In this document: positions 43,417-52,931 of the stretch, one piece after another
Position numbering within the stretch: the first letter of the stretch is position 1
Layout: each line of letters opens with the position of its first letter
Assembly (NCBI RefSeq): GCF_001049735.1
Contig: NZ_CVPC01000006.1
Location: forward strand, 18,749-82,748
Direction of reading: 5' to 3'
DNA length: 64,000 nt
DNA from: Nereida ignava
GTDB lineage: Bacteria; Pseudomonadota; Alphaproteobacteria; Rhodobacterales; Rhodobacteraceae
Notes under the pieces: model-generated
Database searches by the model: none
Seen by the model: only the letters and a program-made list of their open reading frames with translations
Told to the model about the DNA's origin: nothing
Program-made: the position numbers and the translations under genes

Positions 43417-43617
43417 ATGCCTAAGATGAAGACCAAGTCGAGCTGCAAAAAACGGTTCAAGGTCACGGCTAAAGGCCGTGTCAAAGCAGGTCAGGCCGGC
43501 AAACGCCACGGTATGATCAAACGTACAAACAAATTCCTCCGCGATGCTCGCGGGACCACAACGCTCTCGGCACCTGATGAGAAAATCATCAAGTCGATGA
43601 TGCCCTATTCGCGCTAA
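43417..43617 (+). CDS. rpmI: 50S ribosomal protein L35
   Basis: A 66-residue basic protein: [20 protein letters not shown] is the L35 N-terminus. ATG 43417 is chosen over 43411 because the family begins MPKMKTKS and TAGGAG is 6 bases before it. It is paired with rplT 14 bases downstream. infC, which often precedes rpmI, is not adjacent. Confidence 0.97.
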   Translation: MPKMKTKSSCKKRFKVTAKGRVKAGQAGKRHGMIKRTNKFLRDARGTTTLSAPDEKIIKSMMPYSR

Positions 43618-43631
43618 GGAGGTCCTGATCA

Positions 43632-43994
43632 ATGGCACGCGTTAAAGGTGGGACCACAACCCACGCCCGTCACAAAAAAGTCACTGATGCAGCGAAAGGC
43701 TACTACGGCCGTCGCAAAAATACCTTCAAGGTAGCGCGTCAAGCAGTCGACAAAGCTAACCAATATGCAACACGCGACCGTAAGAACCGTAAGCGCCAAT
43801 TCCGCGCGCTTTGGATCCAACGGATTAATGCTGCAGTTCGTTTGAACGATGAAGCGCTGACATACAGCAAGTTCATCAACGGTCTGTCCCTTGCGGGTAT
43901 CGAAGTGGACCGTAAAGTTCTGGCCGATCTGGCCGTGAACGAACCACAAGCGTTTACAGCCATCGTTGAAAAAGCGAAGGCGGCGCTCGCATAA
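43632..43994 (+). CDS. rplT: 50S ribosomal protein L20
   Basis: A 120-residue ribosomal protein with [20 protein letters not shown] at the start and [16 protein letters not shown] in the middle, as in all L20 proteins. L20 binds 23S rRNA early in 50S assembly and in other bacteria represses its own operon; no leader structure could be recognised here. A terminator follows. Confidence 0.98.
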   Translation: MARVKGGTTTHARHKKVTDAAKGYYGRRKNTFKVARQAVDKANQYATRDRKNRKRQFRALWIQRINAAVRLNDEALTYSKFINGLSLAGIEVDRKVLADLAVNEPQAFTAIVEKAKAALA

Positions 43995-44021
43995 ATCACT
44001 CCCTTTGGGATTGAGCATTTT

Positions 44022-44056
44022 AAAGCCGTGCGCCTTTTGGGCGTGCGGCTTTTCTT
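44022..44056 (+). terminator. Intrinsic terminator after rplT
   Basis: AAAGCCGTGCGCC (44022-44034) pairs with the segment 44040-44052 through two G-U pairs, then TTCTT. The rest of the 215-base gap before pheS holds one more inverted repeat (TTGCGCC 44082-44088 with GGCGCAA 44103-44109) and no gene that I can support. Confidence 0.75.
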
Positions 44057-44209
44057 ATTCTAAAGCGGACGACTGACGTGATTGCGCCCTTTTATCTTCA
44101 CAGGCGCAAAAGCGACATGGTGGCTTAATCTGCTCTACGCGGTTGAAACGAAACTCTTACGCCGCTAACGAATTGAAAACGACGCAACGCATTGCAAACG
44201 GAGTATCTC

Positions 44210-45283
44210 TTGACCGATCTACGTACCAAATACCTTAGCCTGATCGCGGAGGCGCAGGATGCTGCGGTTCTGGAAGATTTGCGTGTGCAAGCCGTTGGCA
44301 AAAAAGGCGAAATCAGCCTTCAGATGCGTGAATTGGGTAAAATGACACCGGAGCAGCGGCAAGAAGCTGGACCGATGTTGAACGCACTGAAAAACGAAAT
44401 TAATTCTGCGTTGGCTGCCAAAAAAGAAGCGCTTGAAGATGCGGTTCTTAATGAACGTTTGCGTACCGAGTGGCTGGACGTGACATTGCCGTCGCGTGGA
44501 CGTCCTGCAGGTACGTTGCACCCGATCAGTCAGGTCTGGGAAGAAGTCACCGCAATTTTCGCCGACATGGGCTTTTCCGTTGCAGAAGGCCCCCAGATCG
44601 AGAGCGATTGGTACAACTTTGATGCGCTCAATATCCCGGGGCACCACCCTGCGCGCGCCGAGATGGACACTTTTTACACTCACCGTGCCGAGGGCGATGA
44701 TCGCCCGCCGCACGTGTTGCGTACCCACACCAGCCCGGTGCAAATTCGTAGCATGGAAGCCAATGGTGCACCGATCCGCGTAATCTGTCCGGGTCGTGTT
44801 TACCGCGCTGATTATGACCAAACCCATACGCCCATGTTCCACCAAGTCGAAGGTTTGGCGCTTGATAAGAACATCTCAATGGCCAACCTCAAGTGGGTTC
44901 TTGAAGAGTTCGTGAAGGCATTCTTTGAGGTCGACGACGTTGAGCTTCGGTTCCGCGCGTCCCACTTCCCGTTCACAGAGCCATCCGCAGAAGTGGACAT
45001 TCGCTGCTCATGGGAGGGTGGCACGCTTAAAGTGGGTGAAGGGGATGATTGGCTCGAAATCCTTGGTTCAGGCATGGTGCACCCCAAGGTAATTGCTGCG
45101 GGTGGCATTGATCCGGACGTGTACCAAGGCTTTGCGTTTGGTGTTGGTATAGACCGCATCGCGATGCTGAAATACGGCATTCCAGACCTGCGTGCGTTCT
45201 TTGACAGTGATCTGCGTTGGTTGCGTCACTACGGATTTGCATCGCTCGATCAACCAAATCTTGCAGGAGGGCTGACACGATGA
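44210..45283 (+). CDS. pheS: Phenylalanyl-tRNA synthetase alpha subunit
   Basis: A 357-residue class II synthetase subunit. The N-terminal coiled coil (about 1-90, [22 protein letters not shown]) precedes the catalytic core with FNFDALN-like [35 protein letters not shown] [13 protein letters not shown] and the motif 3 [20 protein letters not shown] start at 44210 is proposed: ACGGAG lies 6 bases before it. It works as a tetramer with PheT, whose ATG overlaps the stop. Confidence 0.95.
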   Translation: MTDLRTKYLSLIAEAQDAAVLEDLRVQAVGKKGEISLQMRELGKMTPEQRQEAGPMLNALKNEINSALAAKKEALEDAVLNERLRTEWLDVTLPSRGRPAGTLHPISQVWEEVTAIFADMGFSVAEGPQIESDWYNFDALNIPGHHPARAEMDTFYTHRAEGDDRPPHVLRTHTSPVQIRSMEANGAPIRVICPGRVYRADYDQTHTPMFHQVEGLALDKNISMANLKWVLEEFVKAFFEVDDVELRFRASHFPFTEPSAEVDIRCSWEGGTLKVGEGDDWLEILGSGMVHPKVIAAGGIDPDVYQGFAFGVGIDRIAMLKYGIPDLRAFFDSDLRWLRHYGFASLDQPNLAGGLTR

Positions 45284-47673
45284 AATTCACTCTGTCATGG
45301 CTGAAATCGCACCTTCAAACTGACGCGTCTGTTGATGAGATTGCAGATGCGCTGACCGATCTTGGTCTTGAGGTTGAGGGTATTGAGAACCCGATCGAAA
45401 AGCTACGCCCCTTTACCATTGGCTACGTCAACTCTGCGGTGAAGCACCCGGATGCAGACAAACTGCGTGTGTGTCAGGTGCAAACCGATGAGGGTGAAAA
45501 GCAAATCATTTGTGGTGCGCCAAATGCGCGAGAAGGCATTACCGTCGTCGTGGCCAAACCCGGCGTTTACGTGCCTGGCATTGATACTACTATTGGCGTT
45601 GGCAAAATCCGTGGCATCGAAAGCTTCGGCATGATGGCGTCCGAGCGTGAGATGGAACTGTCCGACGAGCACGATGGTATCATTGAATTGCCATCCGGTG
45701 AAATTGGCCAGAGTTTTGCGGATTATCTTGCTGAGCATGATCCAGCCAAAGTGGATCCGGTCATCGAAATTGCGATCACACCAAACCGTCCGGACGCATT
45801 GGGCGTACGCGGCATTGCGCGTGATTTGGCGGCGCGCGGTCTTGGCACGTTGAAGGCTCGCGATGTCACTGCCGTTCCAGAAAATGGTGCAAGCGCGATT
45901 GGTGTGAGTATCGATGACGATACGCTAGATGGGTGCCCTGTGTTCTGTGGTCGCTTGATTAAAGGCGTCAAAAATGGTCCGTCCCCGCAATGGCTACAAG
46001 ATCAGCTGCGTGCGATTGGCCTGCGCCCGATCAGTTTCTTGGTCGATGTGACCAACTGGTTTACGTATGATCTGAACCGCCCGCTGCACGTTTTTGATGC
46101 TGATAAAGTCGCGGGAAATCTACGGGTGCACCGCGCTGTAGGCGGTGAAGAGATCGTTGCCCTTGATGATAAGACCTACACGCTTTCCGCTGGTCAAATG
46201 GCAATTTCCGATGACAACGGTGTGCAAAGCATCGCCGGTATCATGGGCGGGCTTGAGACAGGCTGTACGGATGAAACCGTTAACGTCTTTGTCGAAAGCG
46301 CTTACTGGAACCCTGTACAAATCGCTTACGCGGGCCGTGCGCTTAAAATCAATTCTGATGCGCGCTACCGGTTTGAGCGTGGCATTGATCCTGCCTTTAC
46401 ACCCGAAGGTCTCGAGCACGCTGTGCGTATGATCGTTGATCATGCAGGCGGTGAAGCGAGCGAAGTTGTAACCGCGGGTGCTGTGCCTGACACGGCGCGT
46501 GCCTATAAGCTGGACACTGATCGTGTGGTGTCTCTTGTTGGGATGGAAATTCCAGCGCAGACACAGCGTCAAACCCTAACTGATCTGGGATTTGTGTTGG
46601 ACGGTGATCAAGCCAATGTGCCGTCATGGCGTCCTGACGTTCAGGGTGAGGCGGATCTAGTCGAGGAAGTTGCGCGGATTGCGTCGCTGACAAAGCTTGT
46701 CGGTAAGCCGCTTCCGCGTATGGCGGGCATTGCAAAGCCTGTACTGACACCGATGCAAAAGCGTCTGACAACAGCGCGCCGCACTACCGCTGCTTTGGGG
46801 TACAACGAGGCTGTTACCTATAGCTTCATCGACCAAAAGGCGGCTGAGCTTTTTGGTGGTGGTACGGATGCGACAATGCTTGCAAACCCGATCAGCTCTG
46901 AAATGAGCCATATGCGTCCCAACTTGCTGCCTGGTCTTCTGCAGGCTGCAGCCCGTAACCAAGCGCGTGGGTTTATGGACGTAAGCCTTTTTGAGGCGGG
47001 CCCTGCATGGCACGGTGGTGAGCCGGGCGAGCAGCACGATCAGGTGGCAGGTATTCTTGTTGGGCGAACCGGTCCAAAAGATGTCCACGGTGAAATGCAC
47101 CCTGTCGATGTTTATGACGTAAAAGCGGATATTGAGGCGGTTCTGGCCTCTATGGGGGCTCCGGCCAAAGTGCAAATCATGCGCGGTGGCTCTGATTGGT
47201 GGCACCCTGGGCGGCATGGCCAAATCTGTCTTGGTCCAAAGAAGGTGCTTGGCGTTTTTGGTGAGCTACACCCCAAAATTCTGGCGGCGATGGGCATTAA
47301 GGGTCCGGCGATGGCCTTCACGATTTTCCCCGCCGAAATCCCGCTTCCGCGTAAATCATCTGCCACGCGTCCTGCTCTGAAGGCGACAGACTTGCAGGCT
47401 GTTGAACGCGATTTTGCGTTTGTCGTGGATGCGGATGTTGAGGCGTTGACCTTGGTAAATGCGGCAGCGGGTGCTGACAAAGCACTGATTTCCGATGTGC
47501 GCGTCTTTGACGAGTTTATTGGCGGCAGCCTTGGTGAGGGGCGCAAAAGCCTTGCGATCACTGTCCGCTTACAGCCGAGCGATGCCACGTTGACTGAAAA
47601 AGATATTGAAGCCGTGGGCGCCAAGATCATCGAAAAAGTAAGCAAAGCAACAGGTGGTGAGCTGCGGGGTTAA
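45280..47673 (+). CDS. pheT: Phenylalanyl-tRNA synthetase beta subunit
   Basis: A 797-residue subunit with the usual order: N-terminal [21 protein letters not shown], a tRNA-binding (EMAP-like) domain (about 40-150), the B3/B4 editing domain with [17 protein letters not shown]5, and a C-terminal anticodon-binding FDX-ACB domain with [25 protein letters not shown] before the ATG and the ATGA overlap with pheS show tight coupling. Its last 105 bases are also covered by the convergent glutathione transferase frame. Confidence 0.96.
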   Translation: MKFTLSWLKSHLQTDASVDEIADALTDLGLEVEGIENPIEKLRPFTIGYVNSAVKHPDADKLRVCQVQTDEGEKQIICGAPNAREGITVVVAKPGVYVPGIDTTIGVGKIRGIESFGMMASEREMELSDEHDGIIELPSGEIGQSFADYLAEHDPAKVDPVIEIAITPNRPDALGVRGIARDLAARGLGTLKARDVTAVPENGASAIGVSIDDDTLDGCPVFCGRLIKGVKNGPSPQWLQDQLRAIGLRPISFLVDVTNWFTYDLNRPLHVFDADKVAGNLRVHRAVGGEEIVALDDKTYTLSAGQMAISDDNGVQSIAGIMGGLETGCTDETVNVFVESAYWNPVQIAYAGRALKINSDARYRFERGIDPAFTPEGLEHAVRMIVDHAGGEASEVVTAGAVPDTARAYKLDTDRVVSLVGMEIPAQTQRQTLTDLGFVLDGDQANVPSWRPDVQGEADLVEEVARIASLTKLVGKPLPRMAGIAKPVLTPMQKRLTTARRTTAALGYNEAVTYSFIDQKAAELFGGGTDATMLANPISSEMSHMRPNLLPGLLQAAARNQARGFMDVSLFEAGPAWHGGEPGEQHDQVAGILVGRTGPKDVHGEMHPVDVYDVKADIEAVLASMGAPAKVQIMRGGSDWWHPGRHGQICLGPKKVLGVFGELHPKILAAMGIKGPAMAFTIFPAEIPLPRKSSATRPALKATDLQAVERDFAFVVDADVEALTLVNAAAGADKALISDVRVFDEFIGGSLGEGRKSLAITVRLQPSDATLTEKDIEAVGAKIIEKVSKATGGELRG

Positions 47674-48369
47674 GACTGCTTTGCTTAGAAATGAAAGGCC
47701 GCCCTGAACCGCGTCACGGGTCAGAAAGCGATCCAAATATGCTGAAACATTCTTGAAGCCATCAAAACCTAGCAGTTCTTTGGTGCCATAAAAATCAAGT
47801 GCCCGAAGCCAAGGCGCAATCGCCATATCGGCGGTTGAGTAATCACCAGCTACCCAATCGCGTCCTTCAAGATGCCCGTCCAAGACAGTTAACAATCGCT
47901 TACTTTCATCTAGGTAGCGTTGCTTGGGGCGTGGGTCTTCAATCTCAGAGCCTGCAAATTTGTGGAAAAAACCCATCTGTCCAAACATCGGGCCAAGGCC
48001 ACCCATTTGCCACATAAGCCACGTCATCACTTCTGCGCGCTCAGCTGCGTTCGTTCCGATAAACTGTCCTGTCTTATCCGCAAGATACACTAGGATCGCA
48101 CCGCTTTCGAACATCCCAATCGGGCCATCAGGTGCGGTTGGGTCGATAATGGCTGGAATTTTGTTGTTAGGATTTAAAGACAAAAACTCAGGGCTGCGCA
48201 CATCTGCATCGGCCAAAGTCACTGTGTGCGCCTCGTATGGGATGCCCATTTCTTCCAGCGCGATCGACACTTTAACGCCGTTTGGTGTCGGAAACGAATA
48301 AAGCTGCAACACACTTGGGTCTTTGGCGGGCCATTTCTCATTAATCTTGAAATCATCTGGAAACGTCAT
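47569..48369 (-). CDS. Glutathione S-transferase family protein with an extended C-terminus
   Basis: A 266-residue YghU-like transferase. The thioredoxin-like N-domain has LYSFPTPNGVKVSIALEEMG and NNKIPAIIDP with the expected MFESGAILVYLADKTG glutathione site; the helical C-domain has WVAGDYSTADMAIAPWLRALD and VSAYLDRFLTRDAVQGGL. Family members usually end a few residues after this last segment. Here the frame continues for about 35 residues (SKAVLTPQL onward) inside the antisense of pheT, suggesting that the original stop was lost or shifted. The first 230 residues look intact, so an active enzyme is likely. Confidence 0.85.
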   Translation of the reverse strand: MTFPDDFKINEKWPAKDPSVLQLYSFPTPNGVKVSIALEEMGIPYEAHTVTLADADVRSPEFLSLNPNNKIPAIIDPTAPDGPIGMFESGAILVYLADKTGQFIGTNAAERAEVMTWLMWQMGGLGPMFGQMGFFHKFAGSEIEDPRPKQRYLDESKRLLTVLDGHLEGRDWVAGDYSTADMAIAPWLRALDFYGTKELLGFDGFKNVSAYLDRFLTRDAVQGGLSFLSKAVLTPQLTTCCFAYFFDDLGAHGFNIFFSQRGIARL

Positions 48370-48380
48370 GGCGTGATCCT

Positions 48381-48465
48381 TTCATCGCGTTAACCTGTTT
48401 TGAACATAGGCGCTAAGTCTGCGGAAAAAAGGAATAGTATTGTGTTCATCACGCGTTAACACTGT
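48381..48465. repeat. Two imperfect direct repeats in the GST/mscL intergenic region
   Basis: TTCATCGCGTTAACCTGT at 48381-48398 is followed 64 bases later by a near copy (48445-48465) with the same core CGCGTTAAC and the same TTCATC and TGT flanks. The region is the shared promoter interval of the divergent GST and mscL genes, so a protein-binding role is possible. Confidence 0.45.
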
Positions 48466-48523
48466 GCGTAGGCGCGCCAAGTAGTGTTTGCGGCGTGTGT
48501 GTAAGTAACGAGGGAACCAAAAT

Positions 48524-48937
48524 ATGTTAAAAGAATTCAAAGACTTCATCGCCAAGGGCAACGTCATGGATATGGCCGTCGGCATCATCATTGGTGCGGC
48601 CTTTACGGCCATTGTGGGCAGTCTTGTGTCAGATTTGATCAACCCAATTATCAGCTTGTTTATGGGCGGCGTTGATTTCAGCGGCATGTACGCGTTGCTT
48701 GGCGAAGGCGAGTACGCGTCCATGGCTGAGGCGGAAGAGGCAGGTGCGGCGGTCTTCGCTTATGGCCGTTTTATCATGGCGATCATCAATTTCCTGATCA
48801 TCGCTTTTGTCGTGTTCATGCTGGTTAAATCTGTAAACTCGATGAAAAAGAAAGAAGCACCAGCAGCCCCTCCTGCGCCCAAAGGGCCGACCCAAGAAGA
48901 GCTGCTGATGGAAATTCGTGACGCGTTGAAAAAGTAA
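48524..48937 (+). CDS. mscL: Large-conductance mechanosensitive channel
   Basis: A 137-residue inner-membrane channel that opens under membrane tension to release solutes after osmotic downshock. [20 protein letters not shown] leads into TM1 ([19 protein letters not shown]), the periplasmic loop holds [12 protein letters not shown], and TM2 is [19 protein letters not shown]; the acidic/basic C-terminal helix ends [11 protein letters not shown]. Length is typical. Confidence 0.96.
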   Translation: MLKEFKDFIAKGNVMDMAVGIIIGAAFTAIVGSLVSDLINPIISLFMGGVDFSGMYALLGEGEYASMAEAEEAGAAVFAYGRFIMAIINFLIIAFVVFMLVKSVNSMKKKEAPAAPPAPKGPTQEELLMEIRDALKK

Positions 48938-48968
48938 ATTGATTACGCGCCATCGTGTAGTGTGGGGA

Positions 48969-48998
48969 GGGCCCGCCGGCTTATTGGCGGGCCTTCCT
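48969..48998. terminator. Terminator between mscL and ald
   Basis: GGCCCGCC (48970-48977) pairs with GGCGGGCC (48986-48993), 8-base loop, followed by TTCCTTTTA. It lies between the two convergent genes; the ald stop is at 49000. Confidence 0.75.
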
Positions 48999-48999
48999 T

Positions 49000-50115
49000 T
49001 TACTTCAGGATGACGGATGTTGACGTGACATCAATGCCAAGAGCCTTGCCCACAGCAAAATAGGTTAGCTTGCCGTCATGTACATTTAGCCCGTTTGCAA
49101 GGTGCGGATCATCAATGCAGGCCTGCTTCCACCCCTTGTCCGCAAGTGCCAGTATGAAGGGCATTGTCGCGTTACCAAGGGCAATGGTCGACGTGCGCGC
49201 AACAGCGCCAGGCATGTTCGCAACGCAATAGTGCATGATCCCATCCACATCATAGATTGGATCTTGGTGTGTGGTGGCTTTGGATGTTTCAAAACATCCA
49301 CCTTGGTCAATGGCCACATCCACAAGGGCCGCCCCCGGCTTCATTTCAGAAAGCTGCGCACGGCTGACCAGTTTCGGAGCAGCCGCACCGGGAATTAGGA
49401 CTGCACCAATGACCATGTCCGCTTGTTGTACCAATTCTGCAGTGTTGCCCGCACTGGCATAGCCGTTTTTGAAGCTGCCGCCAAAGACGTCATCCAAATA
49501 ACGCAAACGAGGCAGAGAACGGTCCAGAACGGTCACATCTGCGCCCATTCCAGCGGCAATTTTTGCCGCATGTGTGCCGACGACACCGCCGCCAATGACA
49601 ACTACTTTTGCAGGGCCAACGCCAGGTACGCCGCCCATAAGCACACCGCGCCCACCGTTTGCTTTTTGCAGTGTCCATGCACCTACTTGCGGGGCCAAGC
49701 GGCCTGCGACTTCGGACATCGGGGCCAGCAAAGGAAGGCCGCCACGGTCATCTGTTACCGTTTCGTACGCGATGCAGGTCGCGCCGGACGCCAGCAAATC
49801 TTTGGTCTGCTCGGGATCGGGCGCAAGGTGCAAGTAAGTGAACAGCAACTGTCCTTCACGCAGCATTTTGCGCTCTGCGGCTTGGGGCTCTTTCACTTTC
49901 ACGATCATGTCGGCAGTGGCAAAAATCTCTGCCGCGGTGTCCAGCATGGTAGCACCAGCTGTTTCGTAATCGCTGTCGGCAAAGCCTGCACCAAGGCCCG
50001 CGCCTTTTTCGATGACAACGCTATGGCCGCGCAAGACCGCTTCGGCGGCGGCATTGGGGGTCATCCCAACGCGGAACTCTTGTGGCTTAATTTCTTTTGG
50101 ACATCCCAGTTTCAT
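49000..50115 (-). CDS. ald: Alanine dehydrogenase
   Basis: A 371-residue NAD-dependent enzyme that interconverts L-alanine and pyruvate plus ammonia. MKLGCPKEIKPQEFRVGMTP opens it, KVKEPQAAERKMLREGQLLFTYLHLA holds catalytic residues, and KVVVIGGGVVGTHAAKIAAGMGADV is the NAD-binding motif. Divergent from an Lrp/AsnC gene that is its most likely regulator; an Lrp-like site lies between them. Confidence 0.96.
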   Translation of the reverse strand: MKLGCPKEIKPQEFRVGMTPNAAAEAVLRGHSVVIEKGAGLGAGFADSDYETAGATMLDTAAEIFATADMIVKVKEPQAAERKMLREGQLLFTYLHLAPDPEQTKDLLASGATCIAYETVTDDRGGLPLLAPMSEVAGRLAPQVGAWTLQKANGGRGVLMGGVPGVGPAKVVVIGGGVVGTHAAKIAAGMGADVTVLDRSLPRLRYLDDVFGGSFKNGYASAGNTAELVQQADMVIGAVLIPGAAAPKLVSRAQLSEMKPGAALVDVAIDQGGCFETSKATTHQDPIYDVDGIMHYCVANMPGAVARTSTIALGNATMPFILALADKGWKQACIDDPHLANGLNVHDGKLTYFAVGKALGIDVTSTSVILK

Positions 50116-50204
50116 GATGTTCCCTCCTGTTAACTATTTGAAGGGACGTTCGCCTAGAATACGCGCATTTTCTCACTTAATTGACTGGTTGATATGGCGC
50201 TTAA

Positions 50205-50222
50205 CGCAAGAATATTCTACTA
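50205..50222. promoter_or_regulatory. Lrp-like operator between ald and its divergent regulator
   Basis: AAGAATATTCTACTA at 50208-50222 agrees with the E. coli Lrp consensus YAGHAWATTWTDCTR at 13 of 15 positions by my count, with AGAATATTCT as a perfect palindrome in it. The minus-strand word GAATATTCTTGCG (50205-50217) recurs at 37378-37390 before dgcN. It lies about 90 bases from the ald start and 30 from the regulator start. Confidence 0.55.
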
Positions 50223-50251
50223 ATTTCAAATTACTGCGGAGGATATTCGAA

Positions 50252-50713
50252 TTGACGCCACTTGATGACACCGATTGCCGTATTCTGAAGGTGCTACAGA
50301 AGTCTGGGCGCATGTCCAACGCTGAATTGTCTGATGCGGTGAACCTGTCAGCATCTGCGTGCCATAGGCGTGTGCAACGCTTAGAGAATGACGGCTTTAT
50401 TCGCAATTACGTAGCGATGGTTGATCCCCGTAAAATCGGTTTGCCGACGACTGTTTTCGTCGAGATTACTCTGTCGACCCAAGCGGATGAGGTGCTTGAT
50501 GGCTTCGAAAAGGCTGTGGCGCGTATTCCCAATGTTCTTGAGTGTCATTTGATGGCTGGTAGCGCGGATTACCTGCTTAAGGTCGTGGCGTCTGATACGG
50601 ATGATTTTGCAGCCATTCACCGCCGCTACCTTGCGCGTTTGCCAGGTGTGCAAACCATGCAATCAAGCTTTGCGCTACGCACAGTTTTCAAAACAACAGC
50701 GCTTCCCGTTTAA
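50252..50713 (+). CDS. Lrp/AsnC family regulator divergent from ald
   Basis: A 153-residue regulator. The TTG start at 50252 is chosen because CGGAGG (50237-50242) is 9 bases upstream and because the family begins at this point (LTPLDDTDCRILKVLQKSGR); the open frame reaches further upstream but into the ald region. HTH: NAELSDAVNLSASACHRRVQRLE (about 24-46); ligand domain: VLECHLMAGSADYLLKVVASDTDDFAAI. Position next to alanine dehydrogenase suggests an alanine-responsive activator (AldR-like). Confidence 0.92.
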   Translation: MTPLDDTDCRILKVLQKSGRMSNAELSDAVNLSASACHRRVQRLENDGFIRNYVAMVDPRKIGLPTTVFVEITLSTQADEVLDGFEKAVARIPNVLECHLMAGSADYLLKVVASDTDDFAAIHRRYLARLPGVQTMQSSFALRTVFKTTALPV

Positions 50714-50783
50714 CCTGTTTGCGGAATGAGGGCCGTGGTCCTTTCGGGCTGTGCCATACTACGCACGCTGTGGAAATCACCTA

Positions 50784-50815
50784 AAATAAAACCCCCGCAA
50801 ATTACTTTGCGAGGG
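50784..50815 (-). terminator. Intrinsic terminator after rpsU
   Basis: On the minus strand CCCTCGCAAA pairs with TTTGCGGGGG around a short loop, followed by TTTTATTTT. It lies 34 bases after the rpsU stop. Confidence 0.8.
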
Positions 50816-50848
50816 CTTAATTCTTTTGCGTTGCGTGCTGAGCAGCTC

Positions 50849-51055
50849 TTAGAGCATACCTTCGCGCTGTGCTTTCTTACGTGCCAATTTACGGGCACGA
50901 CGGATAGCTTCATCATTCTCGCGCGCTTTTTTCACGGAAGGTTTTTCGAAATGTTGCTTTAGCTTCATTTCACGAAAAACACCTTCACGCTGGAGCTTCT
51001 TTTTCAGAGCTCGGAGGGCTTGTTCAACATTGTTGTCGCGAACACTAACCTGCAT
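50849..51055 (-). CDS. rpsU: 30S ribosomal protein S21
   Basis: A 68-residue, strongly basic protein beginning [20 protein letters not shown] with [18 protein letters not shown], as in alphaproteobacterial S21. The C-terminal helix is Arg/Lys-rich. AAGGTGG lies just before the start on its strand. Single gene, divergent from the COQ9 gene. Confidence 0.97.
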   Translation of the reverse strand: MQVSVRDNNVEQALRALKKKLQREGVFREMKLKQHFEKPSVKKARENDEAIRRARKLARKKAQREGML

Positions 51056-51166
51056 GTGGTTTTCACCACCTTTCTAGTTTGAAGTTGCATGGAATTGCAG
51101 GAATTGGCCGTATAGCAACCGGCGCCCTATGTGTCTAGTATACCCCTATTGAGAAGGAGAAGCCTG

Positions 51167-51871
51167 ATGCCTGCCGCCCCTTATGACATTGCAAAGCAAG
51201 AACTTCTTGAAGCTGCATTGATGCATGTTGCTTTTGATGGGTGGTCCGATGCCACTTTCAAAGCGGCTGTGCGCGATTCGGGCATGGACATTGGTTTGGC
51301 CAAATCTGTGTGTCCACGCGGGGCGATTGATCTGGCGATTGCGTTTCACAAACGCGGTGACGAGGCGATGATCGCAGCCGTCAAAGCAGCAGATCTGACT
51401 GAGATGAAGTTCCGCCAGAAAGTCGCGTTTGCGCTGCGTACCCGATTTGAATTGATTATGGATAAAGAGGCGGTACAGCGGGGCACGACTCTTTTTGCAC
51501 TGCCACATCTGGCCGCTGATGGTGCCAAGTTGATCTGGGGTACTGCAGATGCGATTTGGACTGTGTTGGGTGATACCTCTGAGGACGTAAATTGGTATAC
51601 AAAGCGGGCGACCTTGTCCGGTGTTTATGCCTCGACGGTGTTGTATTGGCTGGGTGATGACAGCACCGACACGCAGGCCACTTGGGATTTCATCGATCGT
51701 CGTATTGAAAACGTGATGCAGTTTGAAAAAGTCAAAGCGCAGATGAACTCAAACCCTGCTTTGTCCAAACTCATGGCGGGGCCGAACTGGTTGATGAGCC
51801 AAATCAAAGCGCCAACACAATTCGCCCCGCCTACCGATTTACCGGGTATGTGGCGCGGCGATCAAAGCTAA
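51167..51871 (+). CDS. COQ9 family protein (ubiquinone biosynthesis)
   Basis: A 234-residue TetR-fold-like lipid-binding protein. LLEAALMHVAFDGWSDATFKAAVRDSGM and the C-terminal WYTKRATLSGVYASTVLYWLGD segment mark COQ9, which in mitochondria presents substrate to the COQ7 hydroxylase. ATG 51167 is chosen because AAGGAG (51154-51159) is 7 bases upstream. The next gene, a quinone oxidoreductase, starts 16 bases downstream. Confidence 0.92.
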   Translation: MPAAPYDIAKQELLEAALMHVAFDGWSDATFKAAVRDSGMDIGLAKSVCPRGAIDLAIAFHKRGDEAMIAAVKAADLTEMKFRQKVAFALRTRFELIMDKEAVQRGTTLFALPHLAADGAKLIWGTADAIWTVLGDTSEDVNWYTKRATLSGVYASTVLYWLGDDSTDTQATWDFIDRRIENVMQFEKVKAQMNSNPALSKLMAGPNWLMSQIKAPTQFAPPTDLPGMWRGDQS

Positions 51872-51887
51872 GCCACAGACAGAACAA

Positions 51888-52877
51888 ATGGATGCGCGGA
51901 TGATGAAGGCAGTTGAGATTACCCAAGCGGGTGGCCCAGAAGTGTTGCAGCTATGCGAGCGTCCTATGCCGCGCGCGGGGCACGGTGAGGTAGTGATCAA
52001 AGTTGCCTATGCGGGGGTAAACCGGCCTGATGCGCTGCAGCGTGCGGGGTCTTATGCGCCACCAAAAGGTGCTAGCGATCTGCCAGGCCTTGAAGCGTCT
52101 GGCGAGGTTGTTGAGGTTGGTGCCGGCGTTGTGTGGCCTGCCGTTGGTGAGATGGTCTGCGCTTTGCTGCCCGGTGGTGGCTATGCAGAATTTGTGGCGA
52201 CACCCGCGGCGCACTGTTTGCCTGTTCCTGCCTGTACTGAGTTAATGCAGGCGGCCTGTCTGCCAGAAAACTACTTTACCGTTTGGTCCAATATGTTCAT
52301 GCGCGGCGGGCTTAAGGCGGGTGAGCGGGTGCTTGTTCATGGTGGGTCAAGTGGCATTGGTACGACGGCCATTCAGCTTGCCAATGCCGCGGGTGCGCGG
52401 GTTTTTGCAACTGCTGGAACGGCCGAAAAATGCGCCGTGTGCGAAGGTCTCGGGGCCGAGCGAGCGATCAATTACCGCGACGAAGACTTCGTGGCCATTC
52501 TTAAAGAAAACGGCCGTGCGAATATGATCCTTGATATGGTTGGTGGTGATTACATCCCGCGCAATATCAGTGCCTTGGCAGATGATGGGCGGCTTATTCA
52601 GATTGCTTTTTTGCAGGGCCCAAAAGTGGCTCTGAACTTTGCTCACGTGATGATGCGGCGGCTGTCGATCACGGGATCAACGCTGCGCCCACAGTCTGAT
52701 TTGGCTAAGGCGCAGATCGCAACAGAGCTGTGTGATACGGTGTGGCCCATGCTTGAAGCAGGCCGTGTCAAAGTGGTGATGGACAGTGAGTTCGCACTTG
52801 CAGACGCGGCCAAGGCCCACGCACGTATGGAAAGCAGCGAACACATTGGTAAAATTGTTCTGAAAGTGAGTGGCTAG
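51888..52877 (+). CDS. NAD(P)H-quinone oxidoreductase (PIG3-like, zinc-independent MDR)
   Basis: A 329-residue medium-chain dehydrogenase/reductase. MKAVEITQAGGPEVLQLCERPMP starts the conserved part; AGVNRPDALQRAGSYAPPKGASDLPGLEASGEV and VLVHGGSSGIGTTAIQLANAAGARVFATAGTAEK (NADP site) follow. No catalytic zinc ligands are seen, as in quinone reductase members. The true start may be one of the ATGs at 51900 or 51903, which fit relatives better than 51888. Quinone as substrate is inferred from the subgroup. Confidence 0.88.
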   Translation: MDARMMKAVEITQAGGPEVLQLCERPMPRAGHGEVVIKVAYAGVNRPDALQRAGSYAPPKGASDLPGLEASGEVVEVGAGVVWPAVGEMVCALLPGGGYAEFVATPAAHCLPVPACTELMQAACLPENYFTVWSNMFMRGGLKAGERVLVHGGSSGIGTTAIQLANAAGARVFATAGTAEKCAVCEGLGAERAINYRDEDFVAILKENGRANMILDMVGGDYIPRNISALADDGRLIQIAFLQGPKVALNFAHVMMRRLSITGSTLRPQSDLAKAQIATELCDTVWPMLEAGRVKVVMDSEFALADAAKAHARMESSEHIGKIVLKVSG

Positions 52878-52931
52878 GCCAGCCTTTTGGGTGGCGAGAG
52901 CCCCAAGTGTCCGTATCGCGCCCGCAATGGC

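Noticed and set aside
44057..44209. A phenylalanine attenuator before pheST
   Set aside because: The interval has an inverted repeat (44082-44109) but no short frame rich in Phe codons followed by alternative hairpins and a T run.
48381..48465. CtrA binding sites at the GTTAAC words upstream of mscL
   Set aside because: The TTAA-N7-TTAA spacing needed for a CtrA site is not met.
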